Shown here piece by piece: positions 41,569-50,281 of a stretch of 64,000 nucleotides of DNA. The notes below the pieces were generated by a model that searched no databases, was not told the DNA's origin, and saw nothing but the letters and a program-made list of their open reading frames with translations. The translations under genes and the position numbers were made by a program. The stretch comes from Streptantibioticus rubrisoli (GTDB taxonomy: Bacteria; Actinomycetota; Actinomycetes; Streptomycetales; Streptomycetaceae): NCBI RefSeq assembly GCF_024436055.1, contig NZ_JANFNH010000025.1, forward strand, positions 1-64,000, written 5' to 3'. Within the stretch, counting starts at the first letter, position 1, and every line of letters starts with the position of its first letter.

Positions 41569-42393
41569 TCACCCCTTGCGGCGCAACCAGCGGCGACCGC
41601 GCTCCGGGCGGATAGCGGGACCGGCTGCGGTCGCGGTCCCGTTGGGATGGATGATCAGGGGCCAGACGGTGCCGTCCGGGTCGGTGGCGTTGGCGCGGAC
41701 CGGACGGGCCAGGCCGAGCTGCCCGATGTGACCGGCCGCCGCGGCGACGGCCGCGGCGCGGGGGTCGACGCCCGGCGGCTGCGGCACGGGCACGTCGTTG
41801 ACCAGGGCCGTGCCCTCCGCGGTGAGGGTGATGGTGAGCAGTGGCCAGGCGGGCACGCTGTCGGGGTCCACGTCCTGGGGCGCCGGGTGCTCCTCACTGG
41901 GCGCGCGGACCGGCGGTACGACGGGAGGGGCGGCCTCCGGCGGGGCTTGGGCACCGCTCGGGGGCGGCGCGGCGAGCGGTTCGGCCGGGAGGTACTCCGA
42001 CGCTCGCGGGGCCTGTTCGGCGGAGACGGCGGGCGACGTCGCGGCGGGGGGCCGTGCGGTGTCCGGCTGCTCCTGCGCGGGCGGTGACTGCGGGAGGCCG
42101 GACGGGGCCTGCGACGCGTCACGCCGTCGCAGTGGCCGCTCCCCCTGGAAGACGCCCCCCTCCGGCGTGATGATCATGGGCCAGCGCTGGCCGTCCGCTT
42201 CCCGGAGCACGGCGCTCACGGGACGGCCGAGTTCTCGTGCCCGGGCGACCGCCGCCTTGCAGACGGCGACCCGGGGGTCGGTGCCGTCGGGCACCTCGAC
42301 GGGGGTGCCGTCGAGGGACGCCTGACGGTCCGCCGTGACGATCAGGGAGAGGCGGGGATGGCGCGGTACGTCCTCGAAGCGGGGTCTGGTCAT
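41569..42393 (-). CDS. Unknown protein with two copies of a 70-residue domain, T4SS-linked
   Basis: A 274-residue protein that I do not recognise. Its N-terminal (about 13-82) and C-terminal (about 185-260) parts are clearly duplicates: both have Leu-rich start strands, a DPR followed by an Ala-rich helix, LGxPV or LARPV, and a DG-x-W-P-x-II strand ending in a PxG turn. A Pro/Ala/Gln/Glu-rich linker of about 100 residues separates them. No signal peptide or membrane segment. It is the last gene of a three-gene minus-strand operon with a wall hydrolase and a lipoprotein next to the type IV secretion genes. Confidence 0.6.
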   Translation of the reverse strand: MTRPRFEDVPRHPRLSLIVTADRQASLDGTPVEVPDGTDPRVAVCKAAVARARELGRPVSAVLREADGQRWPMIITPEGGVFQGERPLRRRDASQAPSGLPQSPPAQEQPDTARPPAATSPAVSAEQAPRASEYLPAEPLAAPPPSGAQAPPEAAPPVVPPVRAPSEEHPAPQDVDPDSVPAWPLLTITLTAEGTALVNDVPVPQPPGVDPRAAAVAAAAGHIGQLGLARPVRANATDPDGTVWPLIIHPNGTATAAGPAIRPERGRRWLRRKG

Positions 42394-42413
42394 GGTCGCG
42401 TCGCGTGCTCGGC

Positions 42414-43019
42414 TCAGGAGGAGACGTTGACCGCGGAGACGAGCCAGGGAGATCTGGTGTCAGCGCGGGTCATGGTTACGAACACGGTCGCGGTCGTCGG
42501 ACTTCCGGTCCAGCCGTCGCGGCCGTGCGGGGTAACGATAATGCCCCACTGGCGACGGGCCAGAGTGGCAGAGTCGGCCGGTTGGTCGTCGTGCTCCGCA
42601 CGCGCGGTCACGGTGGTGTAGGCGCGGTGCTGGGCCCATTGGCTCCACTGCGCTCCGGGCGCGGCGACGGGCGGGATGGACTTCAGGCCGGCCAGGTAGT
42701 CGGGGGCGAGGAACGGGCCGGAGCGCAGCTCGGCCTGGTACTGGGAGGCGTCGATGGTCGTGTCGACCGTCCACTGGACGGTGATCACGGCTTTGCTCAC
42801 CGCGGTCGGGTCCTGCCGGTCGACACCGGACGGCGCGGGGAGAGGCACCGGAGGGCTCCCCGCCTTGCCGGAGGGCAGCGGTTGCGAACTGGGCAGCCCG
42901 GTGGCGGCCGTTGGGCCCGGTGAGGTGGACGCGGCGCGGCCGCCGCCGCAGCCGACCGCGGTGACCAGCACCAACGACACGACGGCCGTCGCTGCGAAGC
43001 GTCGATGTGCGGCGGTCAC
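42414..43019 (-). CDS. Lipoprotein of the T4SS locus
   Basis: A 201-residue lipoprotein with a signal segment ending in AVGC (lipobox), a Ser/Pro/Ala-rich spacer, and a globular part (TVQWTVDTTIDASQYQAELR, WSQWAQHRAYTTVTARAE, VFVTMTRAD) that may adopt an NTF2-like/VirB8-like beta-rich fold. The GTG start overlaps the hydrolase stop by 4 bases (GTGA), so the two are translationally coupled. The function is unknown; a cell-surface part of the secretion apparatus is inferred. Confidence 0.68.
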   Translation of the reverse strand: MTAAHRRFAATAVVSLVLVTAVGCGGGRAASTSPGPTAATGLPSSQPLPSGKAGSPPVPLPAPSGVDRQDPTAVSKAVITVQWTVDTTIDASQYQAELRSGPFLAPDYLAGLKSIPPVAAPGAQWSQWAQHRAYTTVTARAEHDDQPADSATLARRQWGIIVTPHGRDGWTGSPTTATVFVTMTRADTRSPWLVSAVNVSS

Positions 43020-43996
43020 CCGAACCTCCTGACGTCCTGCACCATGCCGTCGTACTGGCTGAGCGGGGCGGTGCGCACGAAAGCCCCGGTGTGCGGTGCC
43101 TCGACGATCTGGCCGCCGCCGATGTACAGCACGACGTGGGAGTAGTCGCCGGGGCCCTCCGTTTGGATAACGATCGCGTCACCGGGCTGCATCTGATTCC
43201 TGGGGACTTCGGTACCCATGGTGGCCATCTCCTCGGAGGAGTGCGGCAGTTCGATCTTTCCGCCGGATGCCTGGTAGACGGCGTACAGCACCAGTCCTGA
43301 GCAGTCGAAGCCGCCGCCCGTCGGGCCGGAGGGCGCACCGCCGCCCCAGACGTAGGGCAGACCGATGTACTTCTCGGCCGCCGCGATCTCGGCCTGGCCG
43401 AAGGCTGTTCCACCACCGCCGCCGGGGGCGAGTGGTGCCTCGAACTTCTTCATCAGGGCCTCGATCGAGGTGACGTACCCCTGGGTCTCCGCGTAGGGCG
43501 GAACGCCGTTGTACCGCACGACGGCTCCGGAGCCCGCGTTGTACCCGGCCAGCATGTTGGCGATCGGGTCGCCGGGCACGTTCGCCACCTCCTTGGCGAT
43601 GGCGCAGTCGTACCGCCCCATCGCCATGATGGCATCGGCCGCGTTGAACGGGCTCACGTTGTGGGTGCCGTCGTCGTCCTTGCCCCAGTTCGGCCAGGTC
43701 TCGGGCATGAACTGGGCGATGCCCTCGGCGCCGACGGGGCTGACCGCGTTGGGATTCCAGCCGCTTTCCTGCTGTATCTGAGCGGCGATCAGCGGAGCGG
43801 AGACTGCCTTGCATTCGGCTCCCGCCGCCTGGACCCACCGCAGATAAGCCGTCGGCACGCTGTTGGTGGCGAGCCCCAGACCACCGGCGCTCGCCGAGTC
43901 GCCTCCGCCCGCCATCATGAACAGCATCAGCAGGCAGAAGATGAAGAAGAAGACACCGCCGCTCGCGAAAAGTCCGCAGCCCTTCACACCGCCCAC
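43016..43996 (-). CDS. CwlT/VirB1-like two-domain cell-wall hydrolase
   Basis: A 326-residue protein with an N-terminal membrane anchor (GVFFFIFCLLMLFMM), then an SLT-type lytic transglycosylase/lysozyme-like domain (about 50-190; catalytic Glu in QQESGWNPNAVSP, with GIAQFMPETW and LAGYNAGSGAV), then an NlpC/P60 endopeptidase domain (about 205-326; Cys in FDCSGLV, His in YSHVVLYIG). This architecture equals CwlT of ICEBs1 and related Gram-positive conjugation systems, which opens peptidoglycan for the secretion channel. The GTG start has GAGG about 9 bases upstream. It heads the operon divergent from the channel genes. Confidence 0.85.
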   Translation of the reverse strand: MGGVKGCGLFASGGVFFFIFCLLMLFMMAGGGDSASAGGLGLATNSVPTAYLRWVQAAGAECKAVSAPLIAAQIQQESGWNPNAVSPVGAEGIAQFMPETWPNWGKDDDGTHNVSPFNAADAIMAMGRYDCAIAKEVANVPGDPIANMLAGYNAGSGAVVRYNGVPPYAETQGYVTSIEALMKKFEAPLAPGGGGGTAFGQAEIAAAEKYIGLPYVWGGGAPSGPTGGGFDCSGLVLYAVYQASGGKIELPHSSEEMATMGTEVPRNQMQPGDAIVIQTEGPGDYSHVVLYIGGGQIVEAPHTGAFVRTAPLSQYDGMVQDVRRFG

Positions 43997-44260
43997 GTAA
44001 CGCGCCTCATTTCATGGCGGGTTGCGCTGGACAGCTCGACTTGTCCGAAACGGCGGCATGTGTCAACTTTGCCGAGTTGGGCTATGTCGCCGACGTCGAC
44101 CATCATCCCCCCAAATGACGCTGAATGACCGTGAATTGCTCCGCCCGAGCGGGGCAATCGCAACGACGATAGCCGCAACCGTGCCCAATCCGCTAAGCCC
44201 GGCTCCCTGCTGTCAGTGACTTCCTTTACACTCACAGGCCAGTACGGGGGAGGAGTCGAA
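43997..44260. promoter_or_regulatory. Divergent control region of the T4SS locus
   Basis: The 264-base gap between the hydrolase operon and the channel operon holds an inverted repeat ATTGCTCCG-N6-CGGGGCAAT (44135-44158, one mismatch), an operator candidate. A -10-like TACACT (44227-44232) lies about 30 bases before the first channel gene, without a good -35. No regulator gene is nearby. Confidence 0.45.
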
Positions 44261-44884
44261 TTGCAGGAAGTCAACCCATGGGTGACCAGGCCCACACAGG
44301 CAGTGTCTCCTGTGCAAGGTGCAATTCCCCAGTCTGTTGTCACCCACGCAGGTCCAACTCGTCCGCAACCCAACGCAGTTGACGCGCCCGATACCGGACT
44401 GCCGACCTTTCCGGTATCGGCGTCCAGGGACGTCGCCCCGCCCTCGTGGTGGTGGGTGGGCTGCCACGGAGGTGCTGGAGCCAGCACCCTCGCCACCGCG
44501 CTCGCGCACACCAACGCCGCCGACGCGCACGGTCGTTGGCCAGCTCCGCAACGACCCGACCTCGCGAGGGTCGTGGTGGTCGCCCGCACCCACTTCCACG
44601 GTTTGACGATGGCTCAGGCGGCTGCACGCCAGTGGGCCTCCGGGAGCACGCCGGAGGGCGTCGAGGTCCTGGGGCTGGTTCTGGTGATCGACGCGCCTGG
44701 CAAACTGCCAAAGCCGCTACGCGAGTTCGCGCACCTGGTCTCCGGTGGCTTCCCGCGCGTATGGGAGATTCCCTGGGTCGAGGAGTTCCGATGCGGTGCT
44801 CCCCCCGCCCCCCAGCACCCGGCGTTCCGCCGGATCGAACAAGATCTTTCCCGTGTTGTCTCTGGAGGTACTCCCCATGCGTGA
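44261..44884 (+). CDS. Degenerate P-loop protein of the T4SS locus
   Basis: A 207-residue protein with a Pro-rich N-terminus and a core beginning WWWVGCHGGAGASTLATALA. This matches the ParA/MinD-type Walker A (KGGxGKT) except that the key Lys is Ala, so nucleotide hydrolysis is doubtful. Strands VVVVARTHFHG and LGLVLVIDAPGKLPKPL fit the same fold. The TTG at 44261 is chosen because GGGGGAGGAG precedes it at ideal spacing. It is the first gene of the channel operon, overlapping the next by 8 bases; a structural or targeting role is inferred. Confidence 0.68.
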   Translation: MQEVNPWVTRPTQAVSPVQGAIPQSVVTHAGPTRPQPNAVDAPDTGLPTFPVSASRDVAPPSWWWVGCHGGAGASTLATALAHTNAADAHGRWPAPQRPDLARVVVVARTHFHGLTMAQAAARQWASGSTPEGVEVLGLVLVIDAPGKLPKPLREFAHLVSGGFPRVWEIPWVEEFRCGAPPAPQHPAFRRIEQDLSRVVSGGTPHA

Positions 44885-45167
44885 ACTCGCCCTGGCCGCC
44901 GTGAGCCGTGGCTACCAGGTCCTTGCCGTGGTCAACCCCGGCGAGGGGTCCCAGCCACCCGGCGGGGACAAGCTGACCACGGTCCTCGGATGGGTCGCCT
45001 GGATCGTGTGCGGCGTCTGCGTCGCGGGCGTCCTGATGGTCGCGGGCCGGATGGCCGTGATGCACAACCGCGGTGAGGGCGGTCAGCACATGGTCGGCAT
45101 CGCCTACGTGCTGGGTGCCTGCGTCCTGGTCGGTGCGGCGTCGGCACTTGTTGGCGCGCTGGTCTGA
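44877..45167 (+). CDS. Small two-helix membrane protein, VirB2/TrbC pilin-like
   Basis: A 96-residue protein with two hydrophobic helices (VLGWVAWIVCGVCVAGVLMV and VGIAYVLGACVLVGAASALV) separated by a short polar loop (NRGEGGQH). Size, topology and location before VirB8/VirB6/VirB4-like genes match VirB2-type pilins, although no signal peptidase site is obvious. GGAGG lies 6-7 bases before the ATG. It would form or line the channel. Assignment is by topology and context, since such proteins diverge strongly. Confidence 0.62.
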   Translation: MRELALAAVSRGYQVLAVVNPGEGSQPPGGDKLTTVLGWVAWIVCGVCVAGVLMVAGRMAVMHNRGEGGQHMVGIAYVLGACVLVGAASALVGALV

Positions 45168-45193
45168 CCAGGTAAGAGGAGGAGGAAATCTCC

Positions 45194-45964
45194 ATGGGCA
45201 TTGACGACCTCCCCACCGGAGAAGAGCGGACCAGTCCATTCCGTCGCCCCGGGTTCCTCGCGGCGGCTGTCTTCCTGGCGGTTGTGGTCGTGCTGGCTGC
45301 CGTCCTGGTCATCGCGAACGGCGGTGGCAAGGCCACCACACCGGTCGCGAAGGCCAGCGGCGGGCAGCCGACGGCCAGCGGCCAGTCGACCGCCACCAGC
45401 GCCCCGGGCGCGCTGGGCAACGCATGTGGCCTGAGCGACACCAGCCAGACCGTGCCGACGAGTACGCCCCCCAACATCAAGTGGGAACTGGTCTCTGGCA
45501 CGGCGGTGCCGACATCGTCGATCGCGGGGCCGGGGAAGGAGAGCGGCGGTGTGCCGAGCTGCTTTGCTCATACGCCGTTGGGCGCTCTCCTCGCCGTCTC
45601 CCAGATCGGTCAGCGGATGGGGGTGGCGACAAACTCCCAAATCGTCGCGATTCTCAAGTCGGCTGCGGTACCGGGACCGGTGTTGGACAGCGATATCGCC
45701 CGGCTTTCTTCGATGACCGACCAGGGCGGCAACTCTCCAAGTGGTCAACTGGCTGGCTTCCAGTTCGTCAGCTACCAGCCGGATACCGCGACCATCAACA
45801 TCGTGGTGAAGATGCCCGACTCCTCGATGAACACGGCGACCTTCACGCTGCGTTGGTATCAGGGGGACTGGAAGATCCAACTGCAGAGCACCGGGGCGGA
45901 CAGCTCCAACGTTTCCCAGATCACCAGCCTGGACGGCTACGTCCCTTGGAGTGGCCTCTCATGA
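45194..45964 (+). CDS. VirB8/TcpC-like bitopic channel protein
   Basis: A 256-residue protein with a short cytoplasmic N-terminus, one transmembrane helix (FLAAAVFLAVVVVLAAVLVI), a Ser/Thr/Ala linker and an extracytoplasmic domain ending in a NTF2-like strand (TFTLRWYQGDWKIQL). The central FAHTPLGALLAVSQ helix is shared with actinobacterial secretion-locus proteins. VirB8/TcpC proteins link the channel to the membrane. Good AGGAGGAGG precedes the ATG. Assignment rests on architecture, context and the NTF2-like C-terminus. Confidence 0.62.
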   Translation: MGIDDLPTGEERTSPFRRPGFLAAAVFLAVVVVLAAVLVIANGGGKATTPVAKASGGQPTASGQSTATSAPGALGNACGLSDTSQTVPTSTPPNIKWELVSGTAVPTSSIAGPGKESGGVPSCFAHTPLGALLAVSQIGQRMGVATNSQIVAILKSAAVPGPVLDSDIARLSSMTDQGGNSPSGQLAGFQFVSYQPDTATINIVVKMPDSSMNTATFTLRWYQGDWKIQLQSTGADSSNVSQITSLDGYVPWSGLS

Positions 45965-45993
45965 CCGCAATACAGTTCCGGGGGGTGTGAACG

Positions 45994-47295
45994 ATGTGTG
46001 GTGTCGGTTCCTGGATTATCCACCCCATCAACTGCACGACCCACGCGGTCACTTCGGGGATCATCAATGACATCGCCTCCGCTGTCCAGACAGCCGAGGC
46101 AGACATGATCGGGGCGTTGGCGTCGCTGTGGACCCATGTGCCGACGCCCACGGTCGGGTCAACCGACACTGGGCAGCCCGTGGGAGCGGTGGCGTTCCTG
46201 TGGACCGACACGAGTTGGCTGGTCGGTGCTTTCGCGGTGCTGGGCCTGCTGATCGCAGCGGGAAAGCTCGCATGGCAGCGTAGAGCCGAGCCAGCGAAGG
46301 CAGCCTTTCGGGGGCTGTTCAACCTCGTTGTGGTCTCCGGTTGTTCCGTGGCTGTCATCGAGCTCCTCACGAAAGCCGGCGACGACTTCTCGGAATGGAT
46401 ACTGCAGCAGTCCCTGCAAACGAGTGCCAGTTCTGACTTCGGTTCGGCGATGAAGAACCTCACGGTGCTGTCCACCAGCAGCATGTCTCTCATGTTGGTG
46501 ATCGTGATGGGCCTGATCGCGATCCTCTCCTGCATCGTCCAACTCATGCTCATGCTGGTGCGTTTCGCGATGCTCGGACTGCTCACGGGATTGTTGCCGG
46601 TCACAGCGTCCGTATCAGGAACAGAGAGTGGTCAAGCGGCCTTCAAGAAGGCCTGTGGCTGGCTTCTGGCGTTCGTGCTCTACAAGCCCGTCGCCGCGAC
46701 GATTTACGCCTACGCGATCGTGAGTATGAAACAGCAGGGCCTCACGGACGTGCTCTCCGGTCTCGCGATGATCATCATGTCCGTGGTAGCCCTCCCCGCC
46801 CTGATGCGGTTCATCGTCCCGGCCGTCAGCGCCGTGAGCGGCGGTGGCGGCGGCGCCGGGGCCGCCCTGGCCGGTGCGGGTATCGCGACCGGTGCCCGGA
46901 TGCTGGGTCAGGGCGCTCAGAGCAGCAGCGGTGGCGGCGGTGGTGGCGGTAGTGGCGGCGGTGGTGGTGACGACAGCGGCCCCACGGGCTCGAACCAGAC
47001 TCCGACCAGCAGCGGCGGCGGCCAAGGCCAGGGCCAAGGCGGCGGTGGCGGCGGTGCTCCCATGGGCGCCGAGGGCGGAGCCGAAGCAGCCGGAGCTGGC
47101 GGTGCGGGCGCAGGCGGTGCGGGCGCCGGTGCGGCGTCAGGCGCCGGTGGCGGCGCGGCAGCGGGCGGCGCGGCCGGAGCGGGAGCCGCGGCGGGCCCGG
47201 CGGGCATCGCGGTCGCCGCAGGCGCGCAGGCGGCCCAAAAGATCAAGGGAGCCGCTCAGGGCGCCGTTCAGCACACGACAGGGGAGGGATCGTAA
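45994..47295 (+). CDS. VirB6/TrbL-like polytopic membrane protein (SCO6881-like)
   Basis: A 433-residue protein with about six membrane segments up to residue 290 (for example WLVGAFAVLGLLIAAG, LMLVIVMGLIAILSCIVQLM, LMLVRFAMLGLLTGLLPVTA), and a conserved cytoplasmic Lys/Lys/Cys motif in AAFKKACGWLLAF. The C-terminal 140 residues are Gly/Ala/Ser-rich low complexity. It matches the family called SCO6881 in streptomycete annotation. It probably forms the inner part of the channel. It ends one base before the next gene, indicating tight coupling. Confidence 0.75.
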   Translation: MCGVGSWIIHPINCTTHAVTSGIINDIASAVQTAEADMIGALASLWTHVPTPTVGSTDTGQPVGAVAFLWTDTSWLVGAFAVLGLLIAAGKLAWQRRAEPAKAAFRGLFNLVVVSGCSVAVIELLTKAGDDFSEWILQQSLQTSASSDFGSAMKNLTVLSTSSMSLMLVIVMGLIAILSCIVQLMLMLVRFAMLGLLTGLLPVTASVSGTESGQAAFKKACGWLLAFVLYKPVAATIYAYAIVSMKQQGLTDVLSGLAMIIMSVVALPALMRFIVPAVSAVSGGGGGAGAALAGAGIATGARMLGQGAQSSSGGGGGGGSGGGGGDDSGPTGSNQTPTSSGGGQGQGQGGGGGGAPMGAEGGAEAAGAGGAGAGGAGAGAASGAGGGAAAGGAAGAGAAAGPAGIAVAAGAQAAQKIKGAAQGAVQHTTGEGS

Positions 47296-48792
47296 GTGGC
47301 CGCCGTCGAAGAGGCCGGGCCGCGTACATACGGGAACTGGCGCAAACCGACATCGCCGGGGATCGGGAGTCTGGGCCTCGCGGGGACGATCGTCCTGCTC
47401 GGGGGCCTGGTCCTCACCGTCATCGCGATGATGATCTCGCTGGTCGCGGGTGTGGTCATCCTCGGCCTGGTCGGCCTCATGCTCGCGCCGCTCTTCTTTC
47501 GTGACCGCCATGGGAGGACTCTGTTGCAGCGCGCCATCGCACGCATCGCCTTCAACCGCGGCCGTTCGGCCGGGCAGCACATCTACCGGTCCGGCCCGCT
47601 CGGTCTGACCGCTTCGGGGAGCTTCCGTCTGCCGGGGCTCGCGGCGGCGTCCACCGTGCACGAGGCCCGGGACTCCTACGGTCGGCCGTTCGGTCTGATC
47701 GAGGTGCCCTCCACCGGCCACTACTCCGCGGTCTTCGCCTGCGGTGCGGACGGCGCCGCCTTGGTCGACACCGACCAGGTCGACACATGGGTTGCCTACT
47801 GGGGCGCGTGGCTGGCCTCGCTGGCGCACGAGCCGTCGCTGGTGGCGGCCTCGGTCTCGATCGAGACCGCGCCCGACCCCGGTACCCGGCTCTCGCGCGA
47901 GGTGGAGGCCAACCTCAAGGCCGAGGCACCCCCGCTGGCGCGAGCCATGCTCCAGGAGGTCGTGCAGAGCTACCCCACCGGTTCGGCGCAGGTGAGCGCG
48001 CGGGTCTCGGTGACGTACTCCGCCGCGCCCCGGCCAGGTGCCAAGCGTCGCGACCGGGCGGAGATGGCGCGTGAGATCGGCACCCGGCTGCCCGGCCTGT
48101 CGGCCCGGCTCGGGATGACCGGGGCGGGTGAGGCACGGCCCATGACCCCCCAGCAGTTGGCCGAGATGGTGCGGGTCGCCTACGACCCCTCGGTGCAGGT
48201 ACTGATCGAGCAGGCACAGGCGTCCGGGGGTTCGGGGCTCACCTGGTCTGACGCGGGGCCGGTCGCCGCGCAGGAGGCGTGGGGCCACTACATCCACGAC
48301 TCGGCCGCCTCGATCACCTGGGGCATGTCGGAGGCGCCGCGCGGTGAGGTCCTCTCGACCGTGTTGACCGGCCTGCTCGCGCCGCACCGCGACATCGCCC
48401 GTAAGCGCGTCACCCTCATGTACCGGCCGCACGACCCCGCACAGGCCGCCCAACTCGTCGAGCGCGACCGGCGCGACGCGCGCTTCAAGCTGGGCGGCAA
48501 CAAGCCAGCCGCCCGCGACACGGTGGCGGTCGCCGCGGCCGAGCAGTCGGCGCAGGAGGAGGCGAAGGGCGCGGGGCTGGTCCGGTTCGCGATGCTGGTG
48601 ACCGCGACGGTCAACTCCCTTGAGGAACTGCCGAACGCCGCGGCGGCGATCGATGTGCTGGCGCCGCCGGCGCGTGTCCAACTGCGGCGGATGTATGGCT
48701 CGCAGGCGTCGGCGTTCGCGGCGGCCCTGCCGATCGGGATCGTGCTTCCGGATCACCTGCTGGTTCCGCAGGCGATCCGCGAGGCGACGTAG
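47296..48792 (+). CDS. VirB3/PrgI-VirB4 N-terminal protein (SCO6880-like)
   Basis: A 498-residue protein. Residues about 25-65 contain two close membrane helices ([37 protein letters not shown]), the VirB3/PrgI layout. The rest resembles the N-terminal, non-ATPase half of VirB4 proteins ([53 protein letters not shown]). There is no Walker motif; the ATPase half is the next gene. The GTG immediately follows the stop of the VirB6-like gene. It is annotated as SCO6880 family in other streptomycetes. Confidence 0.72.
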   Translation: MAAVEEAGPRTYGNWRKPTSPGIGSLGLAGTIVLLGGLVLTVIAMMISLVAGVVILGLVGLMLAPLFFRDRHGRTLLQRAIARIAFNRGRSAGQHIYRSGPLGLTASGSFRLPGLAAASTVHEARDSYGRPFGLIEVPSTGHYSAVFACGADGAALVDTDQVDTWVAYWGAWLASLAHEPSLVAASVSIETAPDPGTRLSREVEANLKAEAPPLARAMLQEVVQSYPTGSAQVSARVSVTYSAAPRPGAKRRDRAEMAREIGTRLPGLSARLGMTGAGEARPMTPQQLAEMVRVAYDPSVQVLIEQAQASGGSGLTWSDAGPVAAQEAWGHYIHDSAASITWGMSEAPRGEVLSTVLTGLLAPHRDIARKRVTLMYRPHDPAQAAQLVERDRRDARFKLGGNKPAARDTVAVAAAEQSAQEEAKGAGLVRFAMLVTATVNSLEELPNAAAAIDVLAPPARVQLRRMYGSQASAFAAALPIGIVLPDHLLVPQAIREAT

Positions 48793-48802
48793 GAGGGGAC
48801 CT

Positions 48803-50281
48803 GTGGCGAAGGAGAAGGCGCCGAGGCCGCTGGTCGCACGGCCGGGGGCGCGTGGCTTTCCGGGACGCGGCGGCGGCAAGGCCTCCCTGGTGGAGGCGCC
48901 GCCGGAGTGGCGTGGCACGACCGTTCAGGTGTGCGGCCTGTGGCCGTTCGCGGCCGGGTCGGGTACGCCGATGTCCGGGGTGCCGGTCGGCCGGGTGCTC
49001 GACAACGGGGCGACGCTGTGCATGGACCCCATCTCGTGGTTCTCACGCGCGGGCCTGATCAACAACCCCTCGATGCTGGTCCTCGGCAAGCCGGGACTCG
49101 GCAAGTCGACCCTGGTGCGGCGCCTGGTGCTGGGCCTGACCGGCTACGGCGTCTACCCGATGGTCCTGGGCGACCTCAAGCCGGACTACGCGGACCTGGT
49201 ACGGGCGATGGGCGGACAGATCGTCAAGCTCGGCCGTGGGCTGGGGAGTCTGAACGTCCTGGACCCGGGGGAGACCGCGGCCGCCGCCGCGAAGCTGTCC
49301 GGCGCCGACCGGGAACGGCTGATCTCCCAGGGCCGGGGCCGACGCCTGAACATGGTCACGGCGCTGGTGACCATCCTGCGCAACCGTCCGGTGGTCGACC
49401 AGGAACGCACGATCATCAACACCGCGTTGCGGGTGCTCGAAGAACGCCACAAGGGGGTGCCGATCCTCCCGGACCTGATCCGGGTGATCGATGAGGGACC
49501 GGAGGAGCTTCGCGCGGTGACCCTGTCGCGTGGCAGCGAGGAGCGCTACCGGGTGGCGGTCGACGGTCTGCACGCCTCCCTGCTCGGGCTTCTCGACGGA
49601 CCGATGGGCGAGGCGTTCGCGCGGCCGACCTCGACGCCGATCCGTCTGGACTCGCCGGGCGGTGTGTGCATCGACATCAGCGGTATCGACGAGGCGGACG
49701 CCGAGCTCCAGGCCGCGGTGCTGCTGGCCTGCTGGAGCGACGGCTTCGGCGCGATCGAGGCGGCGCACGCCCTTGCCGACGCCGGGCTCGGCCCGCAGCG
49801 CCACTTCTTCGTGGTGCTTGACGAGTTGTGGCGCGTGCTGCGCGCGGGCAAGGGGCTTGTCGACCGGGTGGACGCGCTGACCCGCCTCAACCGTCAACAG
49901 GGCCTCGGCCAGGCGATGATCACGCACACCATGGCGGACCTGTTGGCACTGCCGGACGAGGCGGACCGGCTCAAGGCCCGTGGTTTCGCGGAGCGTTCCG
50001 GCATGGTCGTCTGCGGTGGGCTGCCGGAGGCCGAGATGCCGTCGCTGACGCAGGTGGTGCGGATGTCCCAACGCGAACAGCGCATGATCGTCGACTGGTC
50101 CACCCCACCGTCCTGGGACTCCCTGCTCGGCCGGGAGGGCGATCCGCCGGGACGCGGAAAGTTCCTGGTCAAGGTCGGTGGGCGGCCGGGCATCCCGTTC
50201 CACGTCGAGCTGACCAACGCGGAACTCGACGTCAACAACACCAACAAACGATGGGTGATGGGAACGGGGACTGGACAATGA
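48803..50281 (+). CDS. VirB4-type secretion ATPase (C-terminal half)
   Basis: A 492-residue P-loop ATPase. Walker A is GKPGLGKST (residues about 95-103), Walker B is [10 protein letters not shown] (near residue 340), and the downstream Arg/Gln motif is [19 protein letters not shown]. It matches the ATPase domain of VirB4/TraC proteins that power type IV channels. GTG start with AGGAGG 6 bases upstream. The last base of its stop overlaps the ATG of the coupling-protein gene (ATGA), so synthesis is coupled. Confidence 0.82.
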   Translation: MAKEKAPRPLVARPGARGFPGRGGGKASLVEAPPEWRGTTVQVCGLWPFAAGSGTPMSGVPVGRVLDNGATLCMDPISWFSRAGLINNPSMLVLGKPGLGKSTLVRRLVLGLTGYGVYPMVLGDLKPDYADLVRAMGGQIVKLGRGLGSLNVLDPGETAAAAAKLSGADRERLISQGRGRRLNMVTALVTILRNRPVVDQERTIINTALRVLEERHKGVPILPDLIRVIDEGPEELRAVTLSRGSEERYRVAVDGLHASLLGLLDGPMGEAFARPTSTPIRLDSPGGVCIDISGIDEADAELQAAVLLACWSDGFGAIEAAHALADAGLGPQRHFFVVLDELWRVLRAGKGLVDRVDALTRLNRQQGLGQAMITHTMADLLALPDEADRLKARGFAERSGMVVCGGLPEAEMPSLTQVVRMSQREQRMIVDWSTPPSWDSLLGREGDPPGRGKFLVKVGGRPGIPFHVELTNAELDVNNTNKRWVMGTGTGQ

